Below, piece after piece: positions 8,728 through 18,024 of a DNA stretch of 64,000 nucleotides (the first letter of the stretch is position 1; each line of letters starts with the position of its first letter). The notes beneath the pieces were generated by a model that worked only from the letters and a program-made list of their open reading frames with translations, was not told where the DNA came from and made no database searches. The stretch spans positions 73,786 through 137,785 of the forward strand of contig CAVSUM010000003.1 in the NCBI GenBank assembly GCA_963731105.1, read 5' to 3'. The stretch is from RPQJ01 sp963731105 (GTDB taxonomy: Bacteria; Pseudomonadota; Gammaproteobacteria; Steroidobacterales; Steroidobacteraceae). The position numbers and the translations under genes were made by a program.

Positions 8728-10981
8728 TCAGAACTGCCAGTGCAGCATGACCGAGGCGTTGCGCCCGGGTCGCGTGTAGTACGGCACCAGTGGGTCCGTG
8801 GCAACGCGGCCACGCACGTCGGTCCATTCGATGTACTCGGCGTCGGCCAGGTTGAACAGGCCGACATTCAGGCGCAGGCCGTTGCCGAAATCGTAGCGGG
8901 CCAGCAGGTCGAGCGTGACGTAGCCGTCGGGCTCGTACAGGTCCGCCCGACTGTCGTCCACGGCGTCTCTTGGTCAGCCACCGCGGTCGTGACCAGCTCG
9001 CCGCCCCAGCGACCCGACGCTGACTCGTACCCCAGGCCGAGCACCGCGCTGGCCGGGTCGACTGAATTCAGCGGCTCATCGCGATCGAGATCGTCGCCCC
9101 GTGCCCACGCGGCGGACAGGCGCGCGGTCCAGCCTTCGAGCCGCGGCATCCATTCACCGAGCCGGCCCGTCGCGGTCAGTTCCGCGCCGTATATGCGCGC
9201 CGAGGCGACGTTCTGCGACTGGAACAAGGTGACGCCGGTCGCGGGATCCCTGCCGAGGTTCACTTTCGACTCGATGAAGTCCTGGTAGTCCGTGTAGTAG
9301 ACGCTGGTGGCGACGCTCGCCGTCGCGCCGTTCCAGCGCAGCCCGAGCTCGTAGCCGTCGCTGGTCTCGGGCTGCAGGTCGGGATTCGGGATGGCGCGGA
9401 TGTTGAGCAGCGGCAGCTCCAGGCCGATGTTGAGATCTTCGGGCGGCGGTGCGCGGAAGCCGTGCGCGTACTGTGCGAACACGGTGAGCCCGTCACCGAT
9501 GGTGCGCGTCACGCCGAGCTTGGGTGCGAACGCATGGTCGTCGAGATCCACCGCGGGACTGGTCGGGTTGTCCTCGCGGAACATGGCATCCGGGCGCGAG
9601 TCGAGCCGGTAGTAGTCGAACCGCAGCGCAGGAATCAGCGCCCAGCCCGAGTCGGCCAGCGCGATTTCGTCCTGCACGAAGGCCCCGGCGCGATCGACGT
9701 CGGTGATGGGGAAGTCGCGTAACGGGAACGACTCGCCGAGGATCACCGACGTCGTGGCGCCGGTGACGAGGTCGGTCTGCAGCCCGTCGCGCCGCTCCTC
9801 GATGCGGCTCGTCGCAGCCTCGAGGCCGTACACCAGCGTGTGCCGGGTGGACTTCGCATCGAAGCCGCGCACTGCCTCGAATTCCACGCCGAACGTCGCG
9901 TCCTCGAGCCGGAACCCGCGATCGATCGCGACCGGCAGGCGTGCGCGGCGGCACCGCGCGGCGCTGCTCGTAGGTGTCCTGGCGCGTCTCGGTACCCTGC
10001 GCGTACAGGCGCCAGGTCGCGTTGTCGAAGGCACGGCCGCCGGCAAGGCGCTGGCTGGCGCCCAGCCGATAGCGGTCGGAACGATCATCGCCCTCGAGCA
10101 GCGTGGTGTTGACGAACCGCGTGCCCGCGAGACCGAGGAATGCGTCGATCGACGTCTGCTGCCGGACCGCGCCGCTCTCCAGCACCAGCGAGAGCGGGCC
10201 GCCCGGCATGACGGCAAAGTCCAGCTTCGCGAGCCAGGAGTCGCTGCGATAGTCGCGCGGATTGGGCTCGACGTCGGCCGCCGTCGCAGCCTCATGTCCC
10301 TCGCGGTGCACGTAGCCCAGCATGCCCGACCATCCGCCGTGCCGCAGGGCGCTGGTCGCCGCCGCATTCCAGCCGTCGTCCACGCCGGTCAGGCCCGACG
10401 ACACGCGCAGCCCGGTGTCGCGACCGGCCCCGAGCAACGACTGCGGCTCGATGGTCGTCATGGCGACGACGCCGCCGATTGCATCGCTGCCGTACATCGA
10501 CGAGGCCGGACCGCGCAGCACCTCGACGCGCTGCAGGAACGCCGGGTCGACGAAGTTGCGGCCAGAGTCCGAGAAGCTGCCGATCGCGAAGCCCCCGGCC
10601 ACCGGCACCCCGTCCACTTCCACGGCGACCCGGTTGCCGCCGACGCCGCGCACCGAGAAACGTGTCGGCGCCGAAGCGGAACGGATCGCTGCGCACCGAG
10701 AGCCCGGGCTCGTAGCGCACCAGTTCCTTCACGTCGGTGACCAGCGTGCGCTCGATCGTTTCCCGCGGGATCACGCTGACCATGGCGGCGATGCGCGTGA
10801 CGGGCAGCAGGCGCCTCGCATACACGGTCACGGTTTCCAGGGCCTGGTCCTGCGTCGTGGCGGCGGCGGCGGACGCACTGGCCGGGATCGCATCGGCGGC
10901 TCCGGCCTGCAACGCCACCGTGGCCAGGATTGCACCTGCCGTCCCGGCCACGCACTTCGAACGTACGGATCGACCGACCAT
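8728..10981 (-). CDS. TonB-dependent outer-membrane receptor (haem/siderophore type)
   Basis: About 750 residues over three shifted frames. A signal peptide is followed by a plug domain with a TonB-box-like LETVTVYAR, RGVGGNRVAVEVDGVPV and VEVLRGPASSMYGSDAIGG, then a 22-strand-type barrel ending in aromatic F (VMLHWQF), the outer-membrane sorting signal. The plug resembles the haemoglobin/transferrin/lactoferrin receptor group, so haem or iron uptake is the best guess. Frame changes sit at about 10660 (after GADTF), 9945-9960 and 8960, each with continuous homology across it. An FNR-like site lies 34 bases upstream of the ATG. Confidence 0.8.
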
Positions 10982-11014
10982 GTGCAGAGTCTGCGCCGCC
11001 CGCCCGGGAAGGCC

Positions 11015-11028
11015 ATGACCCACGTCAA
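11015..11028. promoter_or_regulatory. FNR/DNR-like box between TonB receptor and metY
   Basis: ATGAC-CCAC-GTCAA matches the nirS box (TTGAC-N4-GTCAA) at nine of ten fixed positions. It is centred about 40 bases before the receptor ATG and about 140 before metY, so the receptor is the likelier target. One site of this length can arise by chance. Confidence 0.4.
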
Positions 11029-11161
11029 GCACTGCCTGCCACCGCGCCCCGGCCGGACGCGGCGTTCTGGCGGCATAACCGCTGGTTCTCACCGCGGGAC
11101 ACGGGCAGCGCGTTGCCGGAAAATACCCGTTCCTACCCGCCTACCCTGCCAGGTTCCCACC

Positions 11162-12433
11162 ATGAAGCTCGAGACCCTCGTCGTCCACGGCGGCTACGCC
11201 CCCGACCCGACCACCAAGGCGGTCGCGGTACCGATCTACCAGACCACCTCCTACGCCTTCGACGACACGCAGCACGGCGCGGACCTGTTCGACCTCAAGG
11301 TGGCGGGCAACATCTACACGCGCATCATGAATCCGACCACCGACGTGCTGGAAAAGCGCGTCGCGGCGCTCGAGGGCGGCGTCGGTGCGCTGGCGCTCGC
11401 CTCGGGGCAGGCGGCAATCACCTACGCGCTGCAGACCATCACCGAGACGGGCCAGAACGTGATCAGCTCGTCGGCGCTGTACGGCGGCACCTACAACCTG
11501 TTCGCGCATACGTTTCCGCAGTACGGCCTGACGGTGAAGTTCGCGGACCACCGCGACCCGGCGTCGTTCGAGGGGCTGATCGACGCGAACACCCGGGCGA
11601 TTTTCTGCGAGTCGGTCGGCAACCCGGCGGGCAACATCACCGATTTCGCGGTACTGGCCGACGTCGCCCACCGTCACGGCATTCCGTTGATCGTCGACAA
11701 CACCGTGCCGTCGCCCTACCTGTGCCGGCCGTTCGAGCACGGTGCCGACATCGTGGTCCACTCGCTCACCAAGTACCTGGGCGGCCACGGCACCAGCATC
11801 GGCGGCGCGATCGTGGACTCCGGCAAGTTTCCCTGGCACGAGCACGCCGACAAGTTCCCGCGGCTCAACACGCCCGACATTTCCTACCATGGCGTGGTGT
11901 ACACGGACGCCTTCGGCCCGGCCGCCTACATCGGCCGCGCGCGCGTGGTGCCGCTGAGGAACATGGGCGCGGCGATCTCACCGTTCAACAGCTTCCTGAT
12001 CCTGCAGGGCATCGAGACACTCGCGCTGCGCATGGACCGCATCTGTGAGAACTCGCTCGCCGTGGCGCGGTACCTGCAGCAGCACCCGAAGGTGCGCTGG
12101 GTGAACTACGCGGGCCTGCCGGATCATCCGGGCCATGCGCTGGCACGCAAGTACATGGGCGGTCGCGCGTCGGGCATCCTCACCTTCGGCATCGAGGGTG
12201 GTCGCGCCGGCGGTGCGCGCTTCCAGGACGCGCTCAAGCTGTTCGTGCGGCTGGTGAACATCGGCGACGCAAAGTCGCTGGCCTGCCACCCGGCGAGCAC
12301 CACGCACCGGCAGTTGAATCCCGCCGAGCTCGAAAGGGCCGGCGTCAGCGAGGACATGGTGCGGCTGTCGGTCGGCATCGAGCACGTCGACGACCTGCTG
12401 GCAGACCTCGAGCAGGCGCTGGCCGCGACCTGA
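11162..12433 (+). CDS. metY: O-acetylhomoserine sulfhydrylase (MetY family)
   Basis: 423 residues of the Cys/Met-metabolism PLP enzyme family. The PLP lysine lies in SLTKYLGGHGTSIGG, and NIYTRIMNPTTDVLE and LALASGQAAITYAL are hallmark stretches. The length and the C-terminal VRLSVGIEHVDDLLADLEQAL fit O-acetylhomoserine aminocarboxypropyltransferase. It makes homocysteine from O-acetylhomoserine and sulfide. The start at ATG 11162 gives the family-typical N-terminus (KLETLVVHGGY). The frame is intact. No recognisable SAM riboswitch is visible in the 180-base leader. Confidence 0.9.
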   Translation: MKLETLVVHGGYAPDPTTKAVAVPIYQTTSYAFDDTQHGADLFDLKVAGNIYTRIMNPTTDVLEKRVAALEGGVGALALASGQAAITYALQTITETGQNVISSSALYGGTYNLFAHTFPQYGLTVKFADHRDPASFEGLIDANTRAIFCESVGNPAGNITDFAVLADVAHRHGIPLIVDNTVPSPYLCRPFEHGADIVVHSLTKYLGGHGTSIGGAIVDSGKFPWHEHADKFPRLNTPDISYHGVVYTDAFGPAAYIGRARVVPLRNMGAAISPFNSFLILQGIETLALRMDRICENSLAVARYLQQHPKVRWVNYAGLPDHPGHALARKYMGGRASGILTFGIEGGRAGGARFQDALKLFVRLVNIGDAKSLACHPASTTHRQLNPAELERAGVSEDMVRLSVGIEHVDDLLADLEQALAAT

Positions 12434-12448
12434 CCGCCGCGGCCGGGA

Positions 12449-13372
12449 TCAGGCAGCCACGCGACCGTCGCGCGAGCGCAGTGTCCAGAACAGCCAGTGC
12501 CCGAGGCCCGACAAGGCCAGCACGGGCACGAACGCCGCCAGCGCATGGCCGAGGAACTCCAGCGGCGGCGCGTGCGGTGCCGCATGGCTCGACGCGAGCA
12601 CCAGCACCGGCGCGGCCAGCACCGCGAGCAAGGCCGGGCGGCGGCCACCCTGGGTCAGCGCCAGCGACAGCATGACTCAGCAGCAGCGCGCCACGGGCGA
12701 ACGGTTCGTCGAACACGTCCGTGACGAACACCAGCATCATCGAGGCCGTCGCCGCGACCGTGACGCGCACCACGGCGTCGCGCGCCGTACTGGTCGCGAA
12801 CGGCTCGCTGGTCGCGACGATCACCAGTGGCAGCCACCACGGATGCGCGATCCCGACCAGACGCGCGGCAAACCACGCCGCGGCCGTGACGGTCGCCAGC
12901 AGCACCGCATAGCCCAGCGCGGATTGCGGGTGCAGGTGACGGGCTTCGAACTGCAGCCCGCGCAGGACGGTCGCTGCGAGCAGGAAGCCATACGAAGCAC
13001 CGGCCAGCATGAAGCCTCCGCGGCGCAGCACATCTGCCCCGGCCGCCGGCTCGAACGACCCGATCAGCGCCGCCGCGAGCAACGCCACCAGCCCGCGATG
13101 CAGCCCCTGCGAACTCGCCGCGCCGACGGCCGCGGCGATCGCGACGATCAGGGCGACCACGCCGTCGGTCGACTGCGCGGTGACGCGGCCGCCGCATAGA
13201 CCATCGGCAGCAGCACGGAGAAGCCCGCGACCGGGCGCGCGAGCAGGCTGAGCTGCAGCGCAAGCACGGCACCGAGGCCGACGTAGTGCGCTGCTTCGTT
13301 GAAGCCCGCCCAGTACGCCAGCGCTGCCGGGGCACCCAGCAGGACCAGCACGCCCAGGATCCGCGTTGTCAT
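12449..13372 (-). CDS. Multi-pass membrane protein, possibly FUSC-like
   Basis: About 307 residues spread over three frames, with shifts near 13190 and 12675. Nearly the whole length is hydrophobic, about nine helices, in blocks such as LGVLVLLGAPAALAYWAGF, GLVALLAAALIGSFEPAAG and VLALSGLGHWLFWTLR. The paired-helix pattern with a central AARLVGIAHPWWLPLV stretch resembles FUSC/aromatic-acid-exporter membrane domains, but this is a weak match. It could be an unrelated permease. It converges on metY with a gap of 15 bases. Confidence 0.5.
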
Positions 13373-13602
13373 TCTTGTTACCACGCGGCGCTCAGCCCGC
13401 CGCAGCCAGAACGTCCCCTGCCACGATGGCAAGCAAGATCTGCGCCATGGAACCTGCAGACGTGTGAATTCAGTGTGTTACGCAACCGCTGGCGGCCCGT
13501 GCGGCGGGAATATGTAAAAGCAATCGACAGCTGCCCCGGTGACTCGCGGGGCGACTGTCAATATGCTCGACAGGCCAGCCCTCAGGTCCATGGAGTTCCG
13601 TC

Positions 13603-15030
13603 ATGTCTTCGTCCCGTCACTCCAATGGCGCCAGAACCCTGGCGGCCACCACCGCTGCTGGTGCTGCTCGCCGGTTGCGGCGGCGGTGGCGGCGGCTCTG
13701 GCAGCACCGGGGGCACCGGCGGCGGCGGCGGCACGACGGCCTGCGCCGAGACCGTCCGCAAGCAGTTCGTGCTCGACGCCTCGCGCGAGTGGTACCTGTT
13801 CGACACGCTGCTGCCGACCTCCGTCGACCTCGGCAGCTTCGCCACCGCCGAGGCACTGCTCGATCACCTGACGGCCACCGCCCGCGCCCAGGGCAAGGAC
13901 CGGTACTTCAGCTACCTGACCACGAAGAGCGCCGAGAACTGCTTGCTCGGCGACGGACAGTTCGTCGGCTTCGGCTTCCGCACGCGCGTCGATCCCGTGA
14001 ACCGACCGATGATCCTCGACGTCTACGAGTCGAGCCCGGCCTCCGAGGTGGCCATGCAGCGTGGTGACGAGATCGTCGCCATCGATTCCGGCAGCGGCTA
14101 CGTCACCGTGTCGCAGTTGCTGGCCAGCGGCAGCACCATCACCGACGCACTCGGCCCCGCGCAGGAGGGTGTGCGGCGTGGCCTGCGCCTGTTGCGCAAC
14201 GGCGTGACGCGCGACGTGTCGCTGGTGAAACGCACGGTCACGATCGACCCGGTGCCGGATGGCTTCGGAACGCAGGTGCTGCCGCTGGCCGGCACTACGG
14301 GGGTGGGCTACCTGAACCTGCGCAGCTACATCTCGACCGCGGACGCGCAGCTCGGCACGGCTTTCGCCACCTTCCGTGATCGCGGCGTGCGCGACTTCAT
14401 CGTCGACCTGCGCTACAACGGCGGCGGTCTGGTGAGCACCGCCGAGGTGATGAACAACCTGCTCGGCGGCGCGCGCAGCACGACCGAGGTGCAGTACCGC
14501 ACCGTGTTGAACGCGCGCAAGACGGCGGAGAACACGACCAGGAACTTCCGTCCGACCGCGCAGTCGGTGCAACCGGTGCGCATCGCGTTCCTGACCACGG
14601 GTGCGACGGCTTCCGCGAGCGAGATCAACGTCAATTCGATGGCACCGTGGGTCGAAGTGGCGATCGTCGGTGAGGACACGCTCGGCAAGCCGGTCGGCCA
14701 GTATGCGTTCGACATACCGAACTGCGAGGACCGGCTGCGACTGGTGACGTTCAAGACCGTGAACGCACTCGGCCAGGGGGACTACTACGACGGGCTCGCC
14801 GCACCTTGAAGTTCGCCTGCGCCGCCAGCGACACCCTGGACCAGCCGCTCGGCTCGACCAGCGAGGGCATGGTGGCCGCGGCGCTCAGCTGGTTGCGCAC
14901 GGGTGCCTGCCCTGCGGTCATGACCAGCGTGGCCGGACGCGCCAAGACGACGGCGGCGCAGTTCAGCGAGCGCTACCCGCGACCCGCGCACCCGTCCGCG
15001 GCGCAGTGGTGGCTGCCCGGCATCGAGTGA
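13603..15030 (+). CDS. S41 family (C-terminal processing-like) peptidase lipoprotein
   Basis: About 475 residues. The hydrophobic stretch PLLVLLAGC gives a lipobox, followed by a Gly/Ser linker. A helical N-domain (QFVLDASREWYLFDTLLP) is followed by a PDZ-like segment and the S41 core. The nucleophile is in ASASEI and the catalytic lysine in EDTLGKPVG. ATG 13603 has a GGAG site seven bases upstream but needs a frame change near 13650; ATG 13625 reads straight into the lipoprotein signal. A second change near 14805 links YYDGLAA to KFACAASDTLD. It likely cleaves periplasmic proteins. It ends three bases from the convergent methyltransferase gene. Confidence 0.8.
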
Positions 15031-15033
15031 CGC

Positions 15034-16152
15034 TCACGCTGCGGGGTGGCCGCGGTGCTCGAGCAGCGCGAGTGCCTCGACGTGATGCGTCAGCGGAAAA
15101 AAGTCGTATGGATGGATGGCCGTGACCGCGTAACCGGCGTCGACCAGCCGGCCGAGGTCCCGGGCCAGGGTGCCCGCACTGCAGGACAGGTAGGCGATGC
15201 GCTGCGGCCGCAACTCACCGGCCAGGGCAGCCACCACCTCGGTCTCGAGGCCGGAGCGCGGCGGATTCACGTAAGCGACGCGGGAGGTGGGTTGCGCCTG
15301 CCACCAGTCGCGGATCTGCGGCAGCCGCTGCACGCACGTGCCGCGCAGCACCTGCGCTGAAGGCGCGTTGACGGCCGCGAGTGCCACCGCCTCGCCCGAC
15401 AGCTCGATGCCCAGCGCCGCGCTGCCCGCGTGGGTCCACTCGCGCAGGCTGGCTCCGTAGCCGCAGTACAGGTCGAGGACGCTGGTTCCCGGCGACGGCC
15501 GCAAATGCGCCACCGCAACTCGCAGCGCCGTGTCGTGCAGCTCCGGCAGCGCCTGCGCGAAGGCCGTCGGACCGTGCTGCAGGCCATGCGCGTCGGTTGA
15601 GCGCGGCACGCCCCAGGCGAGCTGCCAGCCACTGCGCGCAAACAGCCGTCGGCCCGCGGCCGGATGCAGGTGCAGCCACAGGCCCTCGATGCCGATCGCT
15701 GCGCTGTCCCGGCCGAGCCCGTGCAGCGCGGCAGCGTCGACCTCGTGCGCCTTGACGATCAGCGTCGCCTGCGCGCCGCAGACGTGCAGGTACGCCAGCG
15801 GCAACTCGGCGGCCGGCGGCAGTCGTGCGGCAAGCAGATGCACCAGGTCGCGCACCCGGGCGGTGTGCACCGGGCAATCGTGGATGGCGATCAGTTCGTC
15901 GCGGCGCATCAGGCCGAACTGCCAGCCGGTGTCCTGCTGCCAGCGCGCCGTCAGCGTCACGCGGTCGCGGTAGCCGAGCCGCCGCGCGGCGTCGGGTCCG
16001 GTGACCGCGGCGAGCACGTCTGCCCACGGCTGCAACACGCGCGCCAGGTAGGCGGACTTCTGCGCCAGGCTCGCGGCGATGTCGAAGCGCCGGTGCCGGC
16101 AGCCGTGGCAAACCGGCACGCAGCCCGGCGGCAGGGAATCGGGTACGCTCAC
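15034..16152 (-). CDS. TrmA/RlmC/RlmD-family 5-methyluridine RNA methyltransferase
   Basis: 372 residues. N-terminal CVPVCHGC supplies cysteines for the iron-sulfur cluster seen in RlmC/RlmD. The SAM-binding motif VLDLYCGYGAS, the NPPRSG motif, the nucleophilic cysteine in LSCSAGTLARDL and the base in HHVEALALLE follow in family order. It methylates uracil-5 in a structured RNA using SAM, probably 23S rRNA. There is no TRAM domain, as in RlmC, but the exact target cannot be fixed. The gene is divergent from the dehydratase gene. Confidence 0.85.
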   Translation of the reverse strand: MSVPDSLPPGCVPVCHGCRHRRFDIAASLAQKSAYLARVLQPWADVLAAVTGPDAARRLGYRDRVTLTARWQQDTGWQFGLMRRDELIAIHDCPVHTARVRDLVHLLAARLPPAAELPLAYLHVCGAQATLIVKAHEVDAAALHGLGRDSAAIGIEGLWLHLHPAAGRRLFARSGWQLAWGVPRSTDAHGLQHGPTAFAQALPELHDTALRVAVAHLRPSPGTSVLDLYCGYGASLREWTHAGSAALGIELSGEAVALAAVNAPSAQVLRGTCVQRLPQIRDWWQAQPTSRVAYVNPPRSGLETEVVAALAGELRPQRIAYLSCSAGTLARDLGRLVDAGYAVTAIHPYDFFPLTHHVEALALLEHRGHPAA

Positions 16153-16186
16153 GGCCCCATGGTGCGAGAAAGCGTGGACGGCCTCA

Positions 16187-17179
16187 ATGGCGGGAACCGC
16201 AGCGTCGTCGCTGCCTGAGCTGGCAGACGTGCGCGCTGCGGCGACGCGTCTCGCCGGTCACGCGCGTCGCACACCCCTGCTCGCAGGCACTCCGCTCGAC
16301 GAGCTCGTCGGCGGGCGCTGCTGCTCAAGCTCGAGACGCTGCAGCACACCGGCTCCTTCAAGTTTCGCGGTGCCTACAACCGACTGGCCCAGCTCGATGC
16401 TGGCGCAGCGCGCCGCCGGCGTGGTGGCTTTCTCGTCGGGCAACCATGCGCAGGGCGTCGCGGCCGCCGCGCGCCTGCTCGGGATCCGCGCGACGATCGT
16501 CATGCCCGCGGACGCGCCGCGCGTGAAGATGCGCAACACTCTCGCCCTCGGTGCCGAGGTGATCGAGTACGACCGGCTGCGGGAGAGTCGCGAAGTGATC
16601 GCCGCACGACTGGCTGCGGAGCGTGGTGCGGTGCTGGTCCCGTCCTTCGACGATGCGCACGTCATCGCGGGCCAGGGTACCGTCGGCCTCGAGATCGTCG
16701 AGCAGGCAGCGGAATCGGGCGTCGCTCTCGACGACGTGCTGGTGTGCACGAGCGGCGGCGGCCTGGTCGCCGGCATCGCGCTCGCCGTGCAGGGGCTGTC
16801 GCCGGCGTCGCGCGTGTGGTCCGTGGAACCCGAGGGGCACGACGACCATCGCCGCTCGCTGGCCGCCGGCCTGCGCGTAGCGAATGACCCGGGCACGCGC
16901 TCGTTCTGCGACGCGTTGCTGGCCCCGGAGCCCGGCGTGCTGACCTTCGAGATCAACCGGCACCGACTGGCGGGCGGCCTGGCCGTGAGCGATACCGAGG
17001 TGCGCGCCGCAATCGCCTTTGCGGCCAGGACGTTCAAGCTCGTGGTCGAACCCGGTGGCGCAGTCGCACTCGCTGCGGTACTGTGCGGCCGCTTCGCGGC
17101 GCACGGGCGCAGCGTGGCGGTCGTGCTGTCCGGCGGCAACATCGACGACGCGCTGCTGCGCGAAGTGCTGGCCAGCTGA
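16187..17179 (+). CDS. Threonine/serine dehydratase-like PLP enzyme
   Basis: About 330 residues, fold type II PLP enzyme without a C-terminal ACT domain. SSGNHAQGVA and TSGGGLVAGIA are the phosphate-binding and tetraglycine loops. The PLP-lysine motif (TGSFKFRGAYNRL) is present but in another frame between about 16312 and 16400, so two opposite single-base errors bracket it. Deamination of threonine or serine to a 2-oxo acid is most likely; hydroxyaspartate dehydratase or serine racemase are alternatives. The ATG at 16187 is chosen because it gives the usual short N-terminal helix. DUF1295 follows after 23 bases. Confidence 0.75.
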   Translation: MAGTAASSLPELADVRAAATRLAGHARRTPLLAGTPLDELVGGRCCSSSRRCSTPAPSSFAVPTTDWPSSMLAQRAAGVVAFSSGNHAQGVAAAARLLGIRATIVMPADAPRVKMRNTLALGAEVIEYDRLRESREVIAARLAAERGAVLVPSFDDAHVIAGQGTVGLEIVEQAAESGVALDDVLVCTSGGGLVAGIALAVQGLSPASRVWSVEPEGHDDHRRSLAAGLRVANDPGTRSFCDALLAPEPGVLTFEINRHRLAGGLAVSDTEVRAAIAFAARTFKLVVEPGGAVALAAVLCGRFAAHGRSVAVVLSGGNIDDALLREVLAS

Positions 17180-17202
17180 AGTCCTGTCCGAGGAGTCCCT
17201 GC

Positions 17203-17988
17203 ATGTCCATGCCGTCGCTCTGGCTGGCCGCCTTGCCGGCCTTGCTGGCCGCCGCCGTCCTCACCTGGATCGCGAGCGTGGCGAAGCGCAACGTCACGAT
17301 CGTCGACACGCTGTGGCCGCTGCTGTTCGTGATCGCGACCGCGGTGTACGTCGGCCTGCAGCCGGCGCCGTCGTCGCGCGCCTGGCTGGTGCTGGCGCTG
17401 GTCACGCTGTGGGGACTGCGGCTCGCGATCTATCTCGCCTGGCGCAATTTCGGCCACGAGGAAGACCGTCGCTACCAGGCCATCCGCCGTCGCAACGAGC
17501 CGAACTTCGCGCTCAAGAGCCTGTGGCTGATCTTCGGCTTCCAGGCCGCGCTCGCGTGGGTGATCTCGCTGCCACTCGCCGGCGCGGCGGCAGGCACTGC
17601 CCCGCTCGGCCTGCCCGACCTGTTGGGCGTCGTGCTGTTCGCGGTCGGCCTGCTGTTCGAGGCGATCGGCGACCTGCAGCTCGCGCGGTTCAAGTCCGAT
17701 CCGGCCAACGCCGGTCGCGTCATGGACCGCGGGTTGTGGCGCTGGACGCGCCATCCGAACTACTTCGGCGACTTCTGCGTGTGGTGGGGCTTTTACCTGC
17801 TGGCACTGGGCGCCGGCGCCTGGTGGAGCATCGCCGGACCGCTGATCATGAGCTTCCTGCTGCTGCGCTTTTCCGGCGTGCGGCTGCTCGAAAGCGACAT
17901 CGGCGAGCGCCGGCCCGCCTACGCCGAGTACGTGCGCCGCACCAATGCGTTCTTCCCCGGTCGGAGAAAGGAAGGGACGCTCTCTTGA
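17203..17988 (+). CDS. DUF1295 / steroid 5-alpha-reductase-like membrane protein
   Basis: 261 residues with six or seven helices. GLWRWTRHPNYFGDFCVWWG is the conserved signature of the DUF1295 group related to isoprenylcysteine methyltransferases and steroid 5-alpha reductases, and VRLLESDIGERRPAYAEY closes the domain. Function is unproven; reduction or methylation of a lipid substrate at the inner membrane is plausible. AGGAG at 17191-17195 supports the ATG. The last codons and the stop lie inside a 22-bp inverted repeat (17974-18024), so the C-terminal EGTLS is encoded by the repeat. Confidence 0.8.
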   Translation: MSMPSLWLAALPALLAAAVLTWIASVAKRNVTIVDTLWPLLFVIATAVYVGLQPAPSSRAWLVLALVTLWGLRLAIYLAWRNFGHEEDRRYQAIRRRNEPNFALKSLWLIFGFQAALAWVISLPLAGAAAGTAPLGLPDLLGVVLFAVGLLFEAIGDLQLARFKSDPANAGRVMDRGLWRWTRHPNYFGDFCVWWGFYLLALGAGAWWSIAGPLIMSFLLLRFSGVRLLESDIGERRPAYAEYVRRTNAFFPGRRKEGTLS

Positions 17989-18024
17989 GTGTCCCTTCCG
18001 CGGGGACACTCAAGAGAGCGTCCC
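17974..18024. repeat. Perfect inverted repeat holding both stop codons of convergent genes
   Basis: Two perfect 22-bp arms (17974-17995 and 18003-18024) are separated by seven bases. The arm begins GGGACGCTCTCTTGAG and ends GTCCC. The plus-strand DUF1295 gene stops at 17986-17988 in the left arm and the minus-strand thiolase stops at 18010-18012 in the right arm, so both proteins end in the same five residues, EGTLS. It probably acts as a bidirectional terminator; the form also suggests a REP or MITE-like mobile repeat. Confidence 0.85.

Noticed and set aside
8728..10981. Calling the first TonB receptor a pseudogene
   Set aside because: Three breaks are present, but all plug and barrel motifs and the C-terminal F survive, and the same kind of break affects alaS; sequence error explains it better.
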